This document shows, piece after piece, positions 1 to 10,590 of a DNA stretch of 64,000 bases. The position numbers were made by a program, and so were the translations under genes. The notes under the pieces are model-generated. The model ran no database searches. It worked only from the letters and a program-made list of their open reading frames with translations, and was not told the DNA's origin. Each line of letters opens with the position of its first letter. Position 1 is the stretch's first letter. The stretch spans positions 79,594,648-79,658,647 of the forward strand of contig OZ018337.1 of assembly GCA_963969495.1 (NCBI GenBank). Reading direction: 5' to 3'. The DNA comes from Ceratothoa steindachneri. Lineage: Eukaryota > Arthropoda > Malacostraca > Isopoda > Cymothoidae.

Positions 1-280
1 TTTATTTTTTATATTTTTGTAAAATCTTCACCTCAAAAGAATCGGTTACGTAGGGGCATATATAGTTTAGTCTTTTTATTCTTATAAAACACTTTAAATA
101 TTTATTTTTTTAAAAGATGCTATAATTGTGTACATATGGGTGCGAACGGGTTACGTAACACGTTATAAACAAATAGAGACCTAACGAGATTTGGCAATCG
201 CGCCTTTCAATTGGAAACTAAGGATAGGCTTTTTTGAATTAGGAATATTTACGAGGTATTTTTTCATTTACGGGTGGGTG

Positions 281-328
281 GGGGTGCAACACCCCATAAT
301 TAATAGGCCGTATATGGGGCGAAGCCCC
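281..328. repeat. Pair of short GC hairpins
   Basis: Two short perfect hairpins stand close together in AT-rich DNA. Bases 281-295 form GGGGTG-CAA-CACCCC and bases 316-328 form GGGGC-GAA-GCCCC. The second resembles the GTGGC-GAA-GCCAC hairpin at the 3' end of the Helitron-like repeats in this window. This may be the worn end of a mobile element, but no matching second end was found. Confidence 0.4.
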
Positions 329-440
329 CATTTCTAAATTAAGTTAAAAATTATATATAATACAATATGGTGCGATTGCAATAGCCTAACCTCACCCCCA
401 GGCACTTTTTTTAAATTTACGCATGAAAAAACATTGTTTT

Positions 441-443
<3 letters not shown>

Positions 444-508
<65 letters not shown>
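444..508. repeat. (TA)n microsatellite
   Basis: About 32 uninterrupted TA dinucleotides. It gives a meaningless poly(Tyr-Ile) reading on both strands and is not a gene. Confidence 0.97.
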
Positions 509-510
<2 letters not shown>

Positions 511-654
511 TTCGAGTGTAACTCTGAACTTACAGTTCACAAGGATGTTTTTCCGTTGCCGTAAATATCTTGTTGCGCTGAAGGAGAGCGCGAACGGTGC
601 AAATTTAATATGTCCGCTCGACTTTAGGAATTATTACGAGGGTTTTTTTAAATT

Positions 655-1463
655 GCGGGGAGGTGAAAGTATGGGGGAGCTTTCGAAACTGTCTAAAAAA
701 AATTAATTTTTATTCTCGTGTTAAAATAACGACTCAAAAAAATGAAGTGGGTAAAGCAAAGAGAAAGTCGCTAGAAGAGTAGCCCAAAAAGTCGAGCGGA
801 AAATCAGGGGCCGCGAATCTTCACAATTGCCGAAGCCTCAACTCGCCAAAAGGAAACTTAAGGATAGGTTCCACATTTGGATGAAATATAAATAATGGAC
901 TGTTAAAGATTGGGGCAAAGTGATATTTCGCGATAAAGCGCCATATCTCTTGTTTGGAGCTTCTAAAAGATCCCTCGTTAAGAGGAGAACAGGAAAGAGC
1001 TTAGCCGAGTCCGGTTTCGTGCCCACGGCAAAGCATCTAAGGAACTCTCCATGTCTGAGGCAGCTCCTCATCTAAGGGAACTGGAGCGCTAGTAATTTTG
1101 CCCAAGGACACAACCATAAACTCAAAATGCTATCAAAACGTGCTTCATCAGCAGTTCAGGTCCAATTTAAGGATGATAACTATTTTTTAGTATGATGGCG
1201 CACTTTGGCACAAAGCAAAATCCATAACAAAGTTCTTGGCTGAAAATAACATCGATTTTTTTTTTTACCTTGCCCCTGGAATTTAGCAATTTAAACCCAA
1301 TAGAGAATTTGTGGGCGATAATTAAACTGACGGTTGATAAACCGAAGCCATCAAATTGGGAACAGCTTGCAGGTGCTTATTCAACAAAATGGAACAATAT
1401 CAGTGAAGATAACAGCACAAATTTGGTATCCAACAGGCTGAAGCGAATTGGAGCATTTCTTTA
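655..1463 (+). pseudogene. Tc1-like transposase remnant
   Basis: Decayed transposase of the Tc1 branch of Tc1/mariner, a DDE cut-and-paste enzyme that excises and inserts elements at TA. Reading frames shift along the plus strand. A central block reads as WTVKDWGKVIF (positions about 890-935). A later block carries HKAKSITKFLAENNID (about 1209-1256). The most conserved C-terminal signature, LNPIENLWAIIK, lies at about 1290-1325 and is followed by a tail ending in RLKRIGAFL. Stops and shifts separate the blocks, so no active enzyme is made. Terminal inverted repeats were not found; a (TA)n tract follows at 1527-1570. The family call is firm from the NPIENLW motif. The N-terminal limit is uncertain. 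Confidence 0.85.
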
Positions 1464-1522
1464 GAACAAGGGACATTAATGTAAATATTGACTGTAATTA
1501 TAATTAATAAGATTGGGAAATC

Positions 1523-1526
<4 letters not shown>

Positions 1527-1570
<44 letters not shown>
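1527..1570. repeat. (AT)n microsatellite
   Basis: Uninterrupted AT dinucleotides just after the Tc1 remnant. Confidence 0.95.
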
Positions 1571-1572
<2 letters not shown>

Positions 1573-1637
1573 CACCCTAAAATTATGATAAAACATATTA
1601 AAATAAAAAGCAACATTTGATTTGTTTTATTAACCAG

Positions 1638-1893
1638 TCACTAATTCTATAATTTAAGAAAGGGATATTTTTGAGTATTTGAATAATTATTTCATCTTAG
1701 TTTGGTTATGACTTATGTTTTTTTATCAAAGTTATTTCTAATAATTCTTTTATAATATCAATAAAGTAAATGGTGAAGTTCAGAAAATTTATAAAAATTT
1801 AACCATGGCTGCTTTTTTTTAGAATTAAAATTTCAATTTTAGTAGTGAAGCGCAAGCTTCCCCATAGGGGAGAGTGGCGAAGCCATTGCCTGG
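1638..1893 (+). mobile_element. Helitron-like repeat, copy 1
   Basis: Non-coding element of a family with six copies or parts in this window. It begins TCACTAATTCTATAATTTAA and contains the shared core ACCATGGCTGC. It ends with a GC-rich segment, a near-perfect hairpin (GTGGC-GAA-GCCAT) and CTGG, followed by a T. A 5' TC, a hairpin close to the 3' end, a terminal CTRR and insertion before T are the known hallmarks of Helitron rolling-circle elements. The assignment is inferred from these ends, because no Rep/helicase is present. Confidence 0.55.
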
Positions 1894-1945
1894 TTTTCCT
1901 ATAAGAAAAATATATTAGTCTCAGAACTTTTGACCATGATTTTTT

Positions 1946-2094
<149 letters not shown>

Positions 2095-2217
2095 TCACTA
2101 ACTCTATAATTTAAGAAGGTGATTTTTTTTAGAAATTGAATAATAATTGCATCCTAGATTGGTTATAACTTATGTTTTTTTATCAAAGTTATTCCTAATA
2201 ATTCTTTTATAATATCA
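2095..2217 (+). mobile_element. Helitron-like repeat, copy 2, truncated 5' half
   Basis: Starts TCACTAACTCTATAATTTAA after an A and keeps the first ~120 bases of the family consensus, ending near TTTTATAATATCAG. It is cut off there by a head-to-head partner in the opposite orientation, so together they look like one foldback element with long terminal inverted repeats. Confidence 0.6.
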
Positions 2218-2218
2218 G

Positions 2219-2667
2219 CCAGGCAATGTCTTCGTTACTAAGATTCAAATTTTAAATCTAAAAAAAAGCTGCCATGGTGAAATTTATATAAATTTTCTTA
2301 ACTTCGCTATTTATAATAATTTTAAAAAGGAACTCGAAACTAAATTTCCCACCTTTCAAAATATCACGTTGCTTGAAATATAAAGTTATAGAATAGAAGA
2401 AGATAAAATAAAAAAGCAGCCTTGCTTAAATTTTAATAAATTTTCTGAATTTCACCAATTGTAATTCATTTTCTTTTAAAACATTATAAAGCATTGGATA
2501 ATCTTTTTTTTAACCTAACCATTTTGTATTTTCAAACTCTAAAGAAATTCATAGAAATTACCTTGATAAAAATTGAAAATATACTTACATAAGTCATAAC
2601 CAAACTAAGATGAAATTATTATTCAAATACTCAAAAAAATCACCTTCTTAAATTATAGAGTTAGTGG
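2219..2667 (-). mobile_element. Helitron-like repeat, copy 3, near full length
   Basis: Minus-strand copy whose 3' terminus is CCAGGCAATG on the plus strand (2219 on, reverse complement ending CTGG) and whose 5' terminus is AATTATAGAGTTAGTG (ending about 2667). The core GCAGCC...CCATGGTGAAAT and the block AACTAAATTTCCCACCTTTC match the copy at 46251-46682. It abuts a mariner scrap on its right. Confidence 0.6.
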
Positions 2668-2668
2668 C

Positions 2669-2764
2669 CCTTGTGGAGAGGATGATCCTCGAAAATCGAC
2701 AGGTGGAGGTCGAAGAAATGGAGCGAGAACTTGGAATATCACATGGAAGTGTTATCAACATTAT
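2669..2764 (+). pseudogene. mariner transposase scrap (HTH region)
   Basis: About 30 codons matching the helix-turn-helix part of a mariner transposase: ARVERMILENR-like sequence followed by ELGISHGSVINII. The closest relative is in this window: the minus-strand mariner at 31429-32360 has nearly the same residues. Homology stops abruptly after VINII at about 2764, where a Penelope-like coding sequence begins in the same frame. Confidence 0.75.
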
Positions 2765-2774
2765 CGTACATTAT

Positions 2775-3455
2775 TTTTCATGCCATGAGACTTCTGTTAA
2801 GAAATCTGTAATACCTACCCTGTTTCGTAGAGCTCATAGAATATGTCATCATTCCTATATAGACGAGGAAATTACTAAATTCAAAACAATTTTTTCAGAA
2901 CTGATTACTCTGATTGGTTTATAACATTAGCTCATTTTGCAGCTAGGAAAATTTACCATTGTAATAAGCCTGCACGTGCTAATGACTTCATCAAATGTAT
3001 AACACTGCCATTTAATGATAAACAAAATAAGTTAAAACACTTATTTATAGAAGCAGGAATTAAAATAGCTTTTAAATATATTAATTCTATACACCAAACG
3101 ATGATTTCCTCGAATCCTAATGATAAACGGGATAAAGGGGTATATGCAATTGCATGTAAAGATTGTGAAGATGTTTATGTAGGTGAAACGGGAAGAAATT
3201 TAGATAAGCGATTGTATGAAGATAAGAGGGACATCAGAGTTGTCAATGAAAGTAGTAGAGTATTTTGTAATGTTAGAGATTTTAATCATTCCATCGATTT
3301 TCAAGGAAGTAAATTGGTCTTTAAGTCAAAAACTATGTCAAAAGAAGAAATGTAGAATCAAGTTTGATCACATTCATTCCTAATTTAAATTTATCTAAAG
3401 GTCAATTTTATTTTAATAGTTTGATATGTAATCAGATAACACAATTGTTAAACTG
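2775..3455 (+). pseudogene. Penelope-like element: RT tail and GIY-YIG endonuclease
   Basis: Penelope-like retroelements encode a reverse transcriptase joined to a C-terminal GIY-YIG nuclease that nicks target DNA. Here the RT thumb/linker starts near ETSVKKSVIPTLFRRAH (2784 on) and shifts frame near 2900. The endonuclease at about 3135-3355 begins GVYAIACKDCEDVYVGETGR, with the VY...YVG core and a downstream arginine (NLDKRLYE). A further frame change after the stop at 3353 continues with ESSLITFIPN-LNLSKGQF to about 3455, the usual C-terminal tail. It is 5' truncated and disabled by at least two frameshifts. The catalytic palm of the RT is missing. Confidence 0.85.
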
Positions 3456-3599
3456 CTCAGCCCTACATAGATAGTAAATTATGACCCTCCCGGGATCAAC
3501 CCGAGCAGGAAAGTGGGGCAGGTAACATGATCTTTGTCTATCAGGTCAGAGGTATATATGGAGTTCTCTGTAATTTTATACTCAAACAAAACACTACAT

Positions 3600-4992
3600 A
3601 CAATCGACACCAAAACGCGCCCCCGGCCCCTCCGGCCTACCAGCCACACTAATACACAACCTCCCCGCAGACATATACCCCACACTCACACATCTATTCA
3701 ATGCCTCTCTAGCCTCAGGCCACTTCCCTAAATTATTCAAAGTCTCTCACAATATACTCCTTCATAAACAACACAAAGACCCAAAACATCCAAACAATTA
3801 CAGGCCTATTGCTCTATTAGAGCACCTAGGCAAAATACTTGAACGTATGGTCAACTGCCGCCTACGGGAGTTCCTGGAAGAGAGGGACTGGTTCTTCCCC
3901 CATCAATACGGGTTCAGGAGAGGCAGGTCCACTCAGGCGGCCGTGACCATCGTACACGACAGAATACAGAAGAAACGACAGATACACCAAAAGACTCTCT
4001 CCGTCAGTAAGGACGTGGAGAAAGCCTTTGACAAGGTGTGGCACGAGGGACTCCGTTGGAAACTCGCCAACAACACGGAGTTACCTCTCTGCACCAGAAG
4101 GCTCCTCTCACACTACCTCACTGGACGGCGCGGCCACATTATATACAACAACACCCTTTCAAGACCCTTCACACCACGCTCAGGTGTTCCCCAAGGAAGC
4201 GTTCTGGCACCCACACTCTACATTATGTTCACAAACGACACCCCACTACCACCAGAAAACTGCGTTCACACATACATAGTGGCCTACGCCGACGACGAGA
4301 CCATTCTCGTCAGCGGCCGGGCCCCCGAAGAAATCGCGCTCCATGCACAAAGAATACTTGACGAGAAGACAGACTACGAGGACAAATGGCTGATTGCCAC
4401 GAATCCTCAGAAGACACAAATGACACTCTACGGTGCTAGAGATCACTTCATGCACAACCTACAAATCTACTCACACACACCAAACATGATCCACCAAAAC
4501 CCAACAAGGCTCGCATACACACAGTGCACCAAAATCCTGGGGGTAACATTCGACAAATCCCTCAGGTTCAACTTACACCAGAACATAATACAAGCAAGAG
4601 CCTCACGTACAAACGCATCGCTGGGTAGAACCTACCCAGCGAGTAAAAAACTAAAACTACACCTATACAAAGCACTCGTGCATCCCATTCTCACGTACGC
4701 CCCACTGTCACTCGTAGCTTCGAGCGACACCTGGAAGCGAAAGGCTCAGCGCATTCAGAACTCTGCTCTGAAGCGCGCTTGCCGTTCGCCGCTGTACTCG
4801 AGAATGGACGCACTAGACAACAACAACAAACTTACTCCTCTCAACACCTACGCTCACACCAGACTCACAAAACAACTTGAAAAACTCACCACAAACCCAC
4901 TTTACACCTCGCTACATGTAAGAAGGTACGCGATGGCGCCGCGATATCCCGCGGCCCACGAACACCTGCCACCCGTACCATTCTTCGCATAA
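3600..4992 (+). CDS. LINE reverse transcriptase, 5'-truncated but open
   Basis: Non-LTR retrotransposon ORF2 fragment. It reads open for about 460 codons, of which the last 381 follow an internal Met at 3847. The RT blocks appear in order: KRAPGPSGLPATLI; NNYRPIALLEHLGKILERMV just before 3847; HQYGFRRGRSTQAAV; DVEKAFDKVWHEGLRWKL; SGVPQGSVLAPTLY; and the catalytic AYADDETILV (near 4281-4310). The tail with LGVTFDKSLRF and a HPILTYA block is typical of Jockey/CR1-like LINEs. One oddity is SKDVEKAFD where most relatives have a hydrophobic residue before DVEKAFD. The upstream endonuclease half is missing; the preceding DNA belongs to a Penelope-like element. The long open frame and GC content higher than its surroundings suggest a fairly recent insertion. 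It probably has no promoter of its own. Confidence 0.9.
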
Positions 4993-5582
4993 AACCAATA
5001 AGGCATCGTGAATAACGCGTTTCCGGATGGACTGTCAGCCTCCCCCCCCCCTGACTCGCCCCCAACCCTCGCCCAGTCAATTACCACATAACCTACACCC
5101 TCACCACAACACCTCGCTTCGGTGTATAGCCACCGACCTATCTACTCTCGCTGTCCCTTTCTTAATTATTTTCCGCAACGCTCCTCTCTGACTACCCGAC
5201 TGCCGTGTTACAGCAGTCCCTCTCTGTTCTTTCTATACACAAAATGCAAAATTTTATACTCAGTTGCCACTTAACAAGGGTGTGTGATACACCGAAACTG
5301 TTCTCGAATAAATATGTCTTAGGTAAGTATGGTTTAATTCCTGATCTTCTGTGCGAAAGTACATCTTCTTTCATACATTCTTACCTTGTACTAGTACTTT
5401 GTTATATGTCCTTAGTTTTTGATGACTTGTTTAAGACGCTTTGTCATCGATTTGATCAAATTTTGGCACATTCCTTGTGATATTTCAGGCAACCAGACCT
5501 TTTTGATGGCTTCTGTAAGGTTACGGATCAAGCTGGTAAGGTGACATTCGACCGTATTTTTAGTCATGTGTGCTTAGTCGCG

Positions 5583-5911
5583 GGCGCCTCTATATCTCAC
5601 TACATATATCGGTCAGTCGGTCCCAGCTTTGCTTTTTTACTTTTTTAGTAATAACATTGTAACTATTCGGCCGATTCTAACGAAATTTGAAACTCATATG
5701 TTCTTTTGCATTCTCTTTCGAGTGATATAAATACCAAGGTCCTCCCTAGGTTATCCAGGGAATTATATTGTTTTGGCAATAACATCATAACTATTTGGCC
5801 GATTCGAACGAAGTTTGAAACCCTTATGTTGTTTTACATTTTCTTTCGAATAAAATAATTACCAAGCTACTTCCAAGGTTAGTCTGGGAATTATTGAAAG
5901 TTTTGAAGATC
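5583..5911 (+). repeat. Dispersed repeat with two ~126-bp units, copy 1
   Basis: A leader (CTCTATATCTCACTACATAT) is followed by two related units starting at about 5647 and 5773. Each contains AACATNNTAACTATT-GGCCGATT, ACGAA-TTTGAAAC and TTATG/CATATG, and ends in GGTTAGTCTGGGAATTAT-like sequence. The same leader and two-unit structure occurs in reverse orientation at about 22440-22790. It is non-coding and its class is unknown. The solo LTR at 5928 lies just downstream. Confidence 0.75.
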
Positions 5912-5927
5912 CTAAGGTTATAAATAA

Positions 5928-6855
5928 TGTCGTGGTATCACATTACATTATATCAATACCATATTATATCTATGAGGGAGGGACCAATAACTTGAAAGCG
6001 AACCGACAAAATGGACGGAAAACCACGAGTTTAGGCGGGCTGAGTAGCGAGAGAGTGCAACGAGGTCGGGTAAATTATGGACAATGGCAAAGCTCAAGGT
6101 TATTTAAAGAGGCATTACCAAAATATAATTTTATTTAGACAAAAATAATGAGAGAATTGATGGATAAAATTACCTCAGAGAATTAACGGGCAAAATCACA
6201 TCAGTAAATGAAAGGGGGAATTGTAGTTATAAATGAGACTATGAAGTTAGAACTTAAGGTATTCCAGGAGGAGACTATTCAAATGGGGGGGGGATTAACT
6301 CAGTTGGGTTACTGAAGGGGAAAGAGGGGTTGGCTTACGGAGTCTTCTGCACGTGAGGTGTGGCCGTTCGGAACTTCTGAGAGGGAGGTTGGAGTGATGA
6401 TGGTTCTCCAAAAACAAGGGGGGGGGGTAACTTCGGGGGTGATCGTTCAGTGGAATTACCTCCTGGCTGGGGCTAATTCCAAATACACGAAATAGTCCAG
6501 CTGTCACTTTGCTTTGTTGCTAGCACTTGACTTGGAACCATGGGGAATCTTCTGGGGTCTGGGCGAGACTTCTCAACTCTGTGTCTATTTATGGGAGTCG
6601 AGCGTTATTTATATCCGAGGCTCTCCTGGAGTGGGGGGGGGGCGGTAAGCGGGACACAGCTCTACTCTGGAATGGCCTCGAATCTTCTTGCAGAGGCTAT
6701 TCTGCCTGTATAAAAGTGAGTCGGGGTGGACATGGTTTGAGACCACCGCTTGTGGAAGGGGGGGTTAGGCTTACCAATTTAGGCCTAACCGGGCGTTCTG
6801 TCGCGAATGGAAGTTTCGTTCTGCTCAAGAGCTTCCACGTGGGGATTCCCTCACA
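5928..6855. mobile_element. Solo LTR A (928 bp) with AATAA target-site duplication
   Basis: The element begins TGTCGTGGTAT and ends CCCTCACA, the TG...CA termini of a retrotransposon LTR. It is flanked by a perfect 5-bp duplication: AATAA at 5923-5927 and again at 6856-6860. A homologous sequence with the same termini and its own different 5-bp duplication lies at 19591-20584. No internal coding region is present, so this is a solo LTR left by recombination between two LTRs. A 5-bp duplication fits Gypsy or Bel-Pao elements. Small ORFs inside are not conserved between the copies. Confidence 0.85.
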
Positions 6856-6869
6856 AATAAGAATAAGTG

Positions 6870-7230
6870 AGAGCACGCGACTTTTTGGTCAGCAGACCTT
6901 GTTTAGAATAGGCCATAGATTCTCGATCGGATTGAGATCTGGACTATTATCAGGCCAATCTAGAACACCAATTCTATTATTGTTGAGCCATTTACTAACG
7001 ACTTTTGCCTTGTGACAAGGTGCCCCATCATGCATAAAAGTTTTTTTCTCATGCAATTCCAGTGTCGGTTGAAGTTTCTCCTTTAACACGACTAAATATC
7101 GTTCACCATTCATGGTTGTGTTCTTAGGAAGAAAAGATAAAGTCTCCCTAACAAAATAGCTAAAGCAATTTCAAACCATCACACTTGGATGGTATTTCCT
7201 TGTCTTGATAGACTATTCAGGATACATCCT
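6870..7230 (-). pseudogene. Tc1-like transposase C-terminal fragment
   Basis: On the minus strand a run of about 74 codons reads from MNGERYLVVLKEKLQ through HDGAPCHKAKVVSKWL (second catalytic Asp region) to DWPDNSPDLNPIENLWPI. These are standard Tc1 transposase blocks including the conserved D of HDGAPCH and the NPIENLW box. Upstream remnants (KYHPSVMV, SFLPKNTT) extend it to about 7230. It is cut at its 3' end near the target-site duplication of solo LTR A. The N-terminal DNA-binding half is absent. Inactive. Confidence 0.88.
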
Positions 7231-7538
7231 TTCTGAGCTGTTATAGGCATTCTTAAATTCTTAAAATACAACACTTATAGTAAAGGAAGTTGTTATTTTG
7301 TGAACACACAGTATGTGCTGGAACCTGACGATACGTCCAATCACAACCACCAATTGACGCAACACAGGAGTAGCAAGCCGCATGACTGCTTTACACAACG
7401 CAGTTCACCCCATGTTTATATCTACATTAGAGAACATATTTTACAGCTTTCTGAAATATGTAAAAATACATGTGTTATGGATAATGATTTAAATTTTTTT
7501 GATGGCACTGTATATTATTTTGCAGCTTTTCGGCGAAG

Positions 7539-7748
7539 TTAAGTGACCCCCCCTCCCTGAAAGTTAGCTGGTAGTCCATTCCAAAAGGTGATGCCTTGAT
7601 AGGTAACATAGCGCCTTTTCATTGTGAGTAAATAGTTTAATTTTGAGATTGAGAGACAATGAAGTGCCAGACCAAGGTATCGATTTTTCTCGACAGGAAA
7701 ATAAGTGGCGATTATTGGAAGGTCAAAGTGGTAAAATACTTTGTCCAA
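7539..7748 (-). pseudogene. Possible LINE C-terminal tail
   Basis: A 69-codon minus-strand reading ends YVTYQGITFWNGLPANF, which resembles the short FWNSLP-type motif near the C terminus of Jockey/CR1 LINE proteins. There is no other support and no RT nearby on that strand. This is a weak call. Confidence 0.25.
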
Positions 7749-7749
7749 G

Positions 7750-9570
7750 AATTCAAAAGTCCGATATAAAGTTCAGGTAGCAAAAGAATATCGAGCCTCT
7801 GAAATAACAGACGTCTGTGTGCATGAAAATCTTTATTCGAATAATTATCTCTTGTATTAGGAGAATGGGGTTGAGATAAGGCTAGCATGCAGTACCAGAC
7901 AGTACAATTCAGTAGAAAGTAAGACTGACCAAGGTCATAGTATAGGTGACAAGAGGCTTATGTGAAATTGTGTGCCATACTCTTCATGTGTCTAAATATC
8001 TAGAATTTCTACAATGACATTTCGATTAAGTCACAATTCTTCCCAAATGTACAAGAATAAGAAAATCAATAAAAGCATCGAACAATGATCGGTAGAGGGG
8101 AAGAACAAACAAAGCAAACATTATAAAGGGTTTAAAGGATAAAATAAGGCGTAAAAATATAAAGATTTGCATTGTCAATTGGCCCCCTCCTTAGGAAAAA
8201 ATTTAAAAGGCGCACAAAAACCATTACAGAAAGAGCCCCACATTGAAATTATATTGTTATTCCAACTGAATCTATAATCTAGCTATGCCACCATCGCCGC
8301 CCCCAGGGATTGCTACAGGGAAGAAATATTTATCGCTCTTCACCCAAAATTTATGGGCGTTTTGCGTAGGATCCTATAAAAGTCTGCTTACGCTCGGTGC
8401 TATTTTAGGGTTGAGGAAGAAATTTATTGGGTAACATCTTTACCGTGCCTCCATGTGTATGTGCCTGTCCGTGTGTATGAAAGAGGTAGAATGGACAGCC
8501 CGTAAACCGAAGGGGCCTCTAACGAGCAAATGTTATATCAAGTAGACGATGGATGGGTTTTCCTAATTATTGAGCTAAATAAATATAATTTAAAGAAGAC
8601 GAAGAGAATATAGAAGCTTAAACAAAGCTGGGGCTTTAAGGTAAATGAAAGTTAGTCCTTTATCTCATTGCGATTCACTGAAGGATAAAACCCCATTAAA
8701 AGAACAATCATGGAGAGCGATTCATCTTCCCCGTGGATCTTAAAGAAAATAGAAAGAGGCGAATCCTGTTGCACTGCGAAGAGTCTCTTGACAGAAACGA
8801 CTTAACGAGTCAAGGGCGGTTGGGAGGGTGTGCTCTAAAGGAAGAGAATTAAGACATATGGCACACTTGAGATCTTCACCCTTGTGAAATATGGTCGAAA
8901 ATACAATAGGAGTAAAATATTTCCAACTACTTGCAAACTGTTTGTGGGTCGCACCACTTTTATTTTGATTTTTTTAAACTTGGCCAAAATATCCTACGAA
9001 TAATATGGGAAAACTGATAAATAGGTTCATTCAAAGCCACACCCAAAGAATTAAAAAGTTAAAAACAAATAAAGAGAGATATTATGAAAATAATATAATG
9101 AAAATAATTAGCACTTATCATATTGCAAAACCTCCATAAAATATAACAATAAGAACGACATCTACTTAAAAATGGGTATTACGATCTTCTTACTGTGGCT
9201 AACGTTTAATATACATTATAAACTACAACCATTCTAGAGAATTTATCAAACAAAATTGAATTATCAACATAATTTCCCTCCCCCCCCCCCTCTTCCCTCC
9301 ACTCCCACTCCAACATTTCATCAAAACAAGAAACTACTGCTTGACTGCGATGAACGGCCAAAGCGCTTGCGAAACACGAAGCCGCGAATAATGTGTAGAT
9401 GGTAATTAGATTATATGTTATGTCAAAGGTAATAAGTGGTAATCTTCCCAATAATACCCGTTTTAAGGATCCAATAAGATAATCGGTATGAGCTCAATCT
9501 CACTGACTCTACTACTTCACCATTACATAGGTCGATATTCACTTTGTTGACGCACTATTATATCGTCGAC
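7750..9570. other. Unassigned AT-rich stretch
   Basis: I see no coding sequence or repeat I can name here. A CCCCCCCCCC tract lies at about 9280. A short minus-strand reading at 9206-9451 has no recognisable features. Confidence 0.4.
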
Positions 9571-9574
9571 GTAA

Positions 9575-9784
9575 GTAACTCGATATAATGGTATTCTAAG
9601 CCATGGTGCATCTCAATGGATAACAAGAGATGATATTTGTATCATAGAGGTCAGAGAGGGTCAGCAATATAGGTTCCTTTATCGTCATGATTTAAGTGAA
9701 CATAATCCTCCGTCCCAATTTAACTTCAGCGTATCTGGTGAGCGTTTTGATTGTAAAGTTTCGGTGGACTCTTTCTCTGTTTAA
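9575..9784 (+). other. ATG-less ORF, possible exon fragment
   Basis: A 69-codon frame runs from the TAA at 9572-9574 to the TAA at 9782-9784 with no initiator Met at its head. Its composition looks protein-like: SQWITRDDICIIEVREGQ, then YRFLYRHDLSEHNPPSQF, then VSGERFDCKVSVDSFSV. I do not recognise the family. It could be an exon or part of a decayed gene. An AG at 9599-9600 could serve as a weak splice acceptor, but it lacks a clear pyrimidine tract. A chance open frame is also possible. Confidence 0.25.
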
Positions 9785-10382
9785 TTTTTCAAGTAAGCTC
9801 TTATGTGCGTAACTATAACTGGTAGTTACTATATTAATGGTTGGTCATACGTCTACCCAATGTAGTATGAATTGGGGTCGTCCCTCATCCACCTCTAGTG
9901 ACTGCATCCAATGGACTATCTAACAAACCTAGAAATAAGTGTTTTAATTAGCTATTTTAACGTTCCCTTTTCACGTCAGGGTACTCAGTACAGGAGGTAT
10001 TTGACCAATTCGTAGGGGTATTCTTTACGCCACAATTGCCGATCTCGCCTATTTGAAGCCATTTCGTGCTCTGAGTAGCAGTCCTTAAATCCGACAGGTT
10101 GCATTCACTATAATTGTGGTTGGTAACTGTGCCCTAGAAATTCTAAAAGATTTTATTATCATGATCTTATGATTAACTTATACATATATCTAGGCATGCT
10201 TCAAAGCTGTAGATTCAAATCATATCGAAAGGACAAATGACCCTCACGATATCCTAATACCTGCTACGGCCATTTCCAATCACAGGTTTCCTTTGTCATA
10301 TTAGCTCTGGCCAAGGCGTCCTGTCTACCTTCATTTAGTCGACTTCTAGTAATTTTTGTGGGCTAGTATAATTTTTAAAAAT
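9785..10382. other. Unassigned stretch
   Basis: Nothing firm here. An acceptor-like TTCCCTTTTCACGTCAG precedes a short open run near 9977-10055, too little to call an exon. Confidence 0.3.
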
Positions 10383-10590
10383 TGTCTTATTGGATTCTTA
10401 TTATTAGATATACCTCATAGGTTTGTCAGCGAAACAAAATTTGTATTTACTAAGTGTAACTACAGTGCTTCAAGGGTAGTAAAAATGATGTATATATGCT
10501 TCGAAAGTTTAATGTTTTCATAAATTATAGCATGAAATGTGTTGATCTTCAATTTTATGAATGCGAAAACTTGTTCTGACATTCTCGATA
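10383..10590 (+). repeat. Direct repeat, left copy
   Basis: About 200 bp starting TTATTGGATTCTTATTATTA. It matches 12906-13095 with scattered differences. Shared blocks include ATGTGTTGATCTT and AAACTTGTT. The pair brackets the 30-bp minisatellite and a LINE tail. Confidence 0.8.

Noticed and set aside
434..706. Open frames through the (TA)n tract near 444-508, and a similar minus-strand frame over 1799-2098
   Set aside because: They are poly(Tyr-Ile) or Arg-Glu readings of microsatellites, with no conserved sequence.
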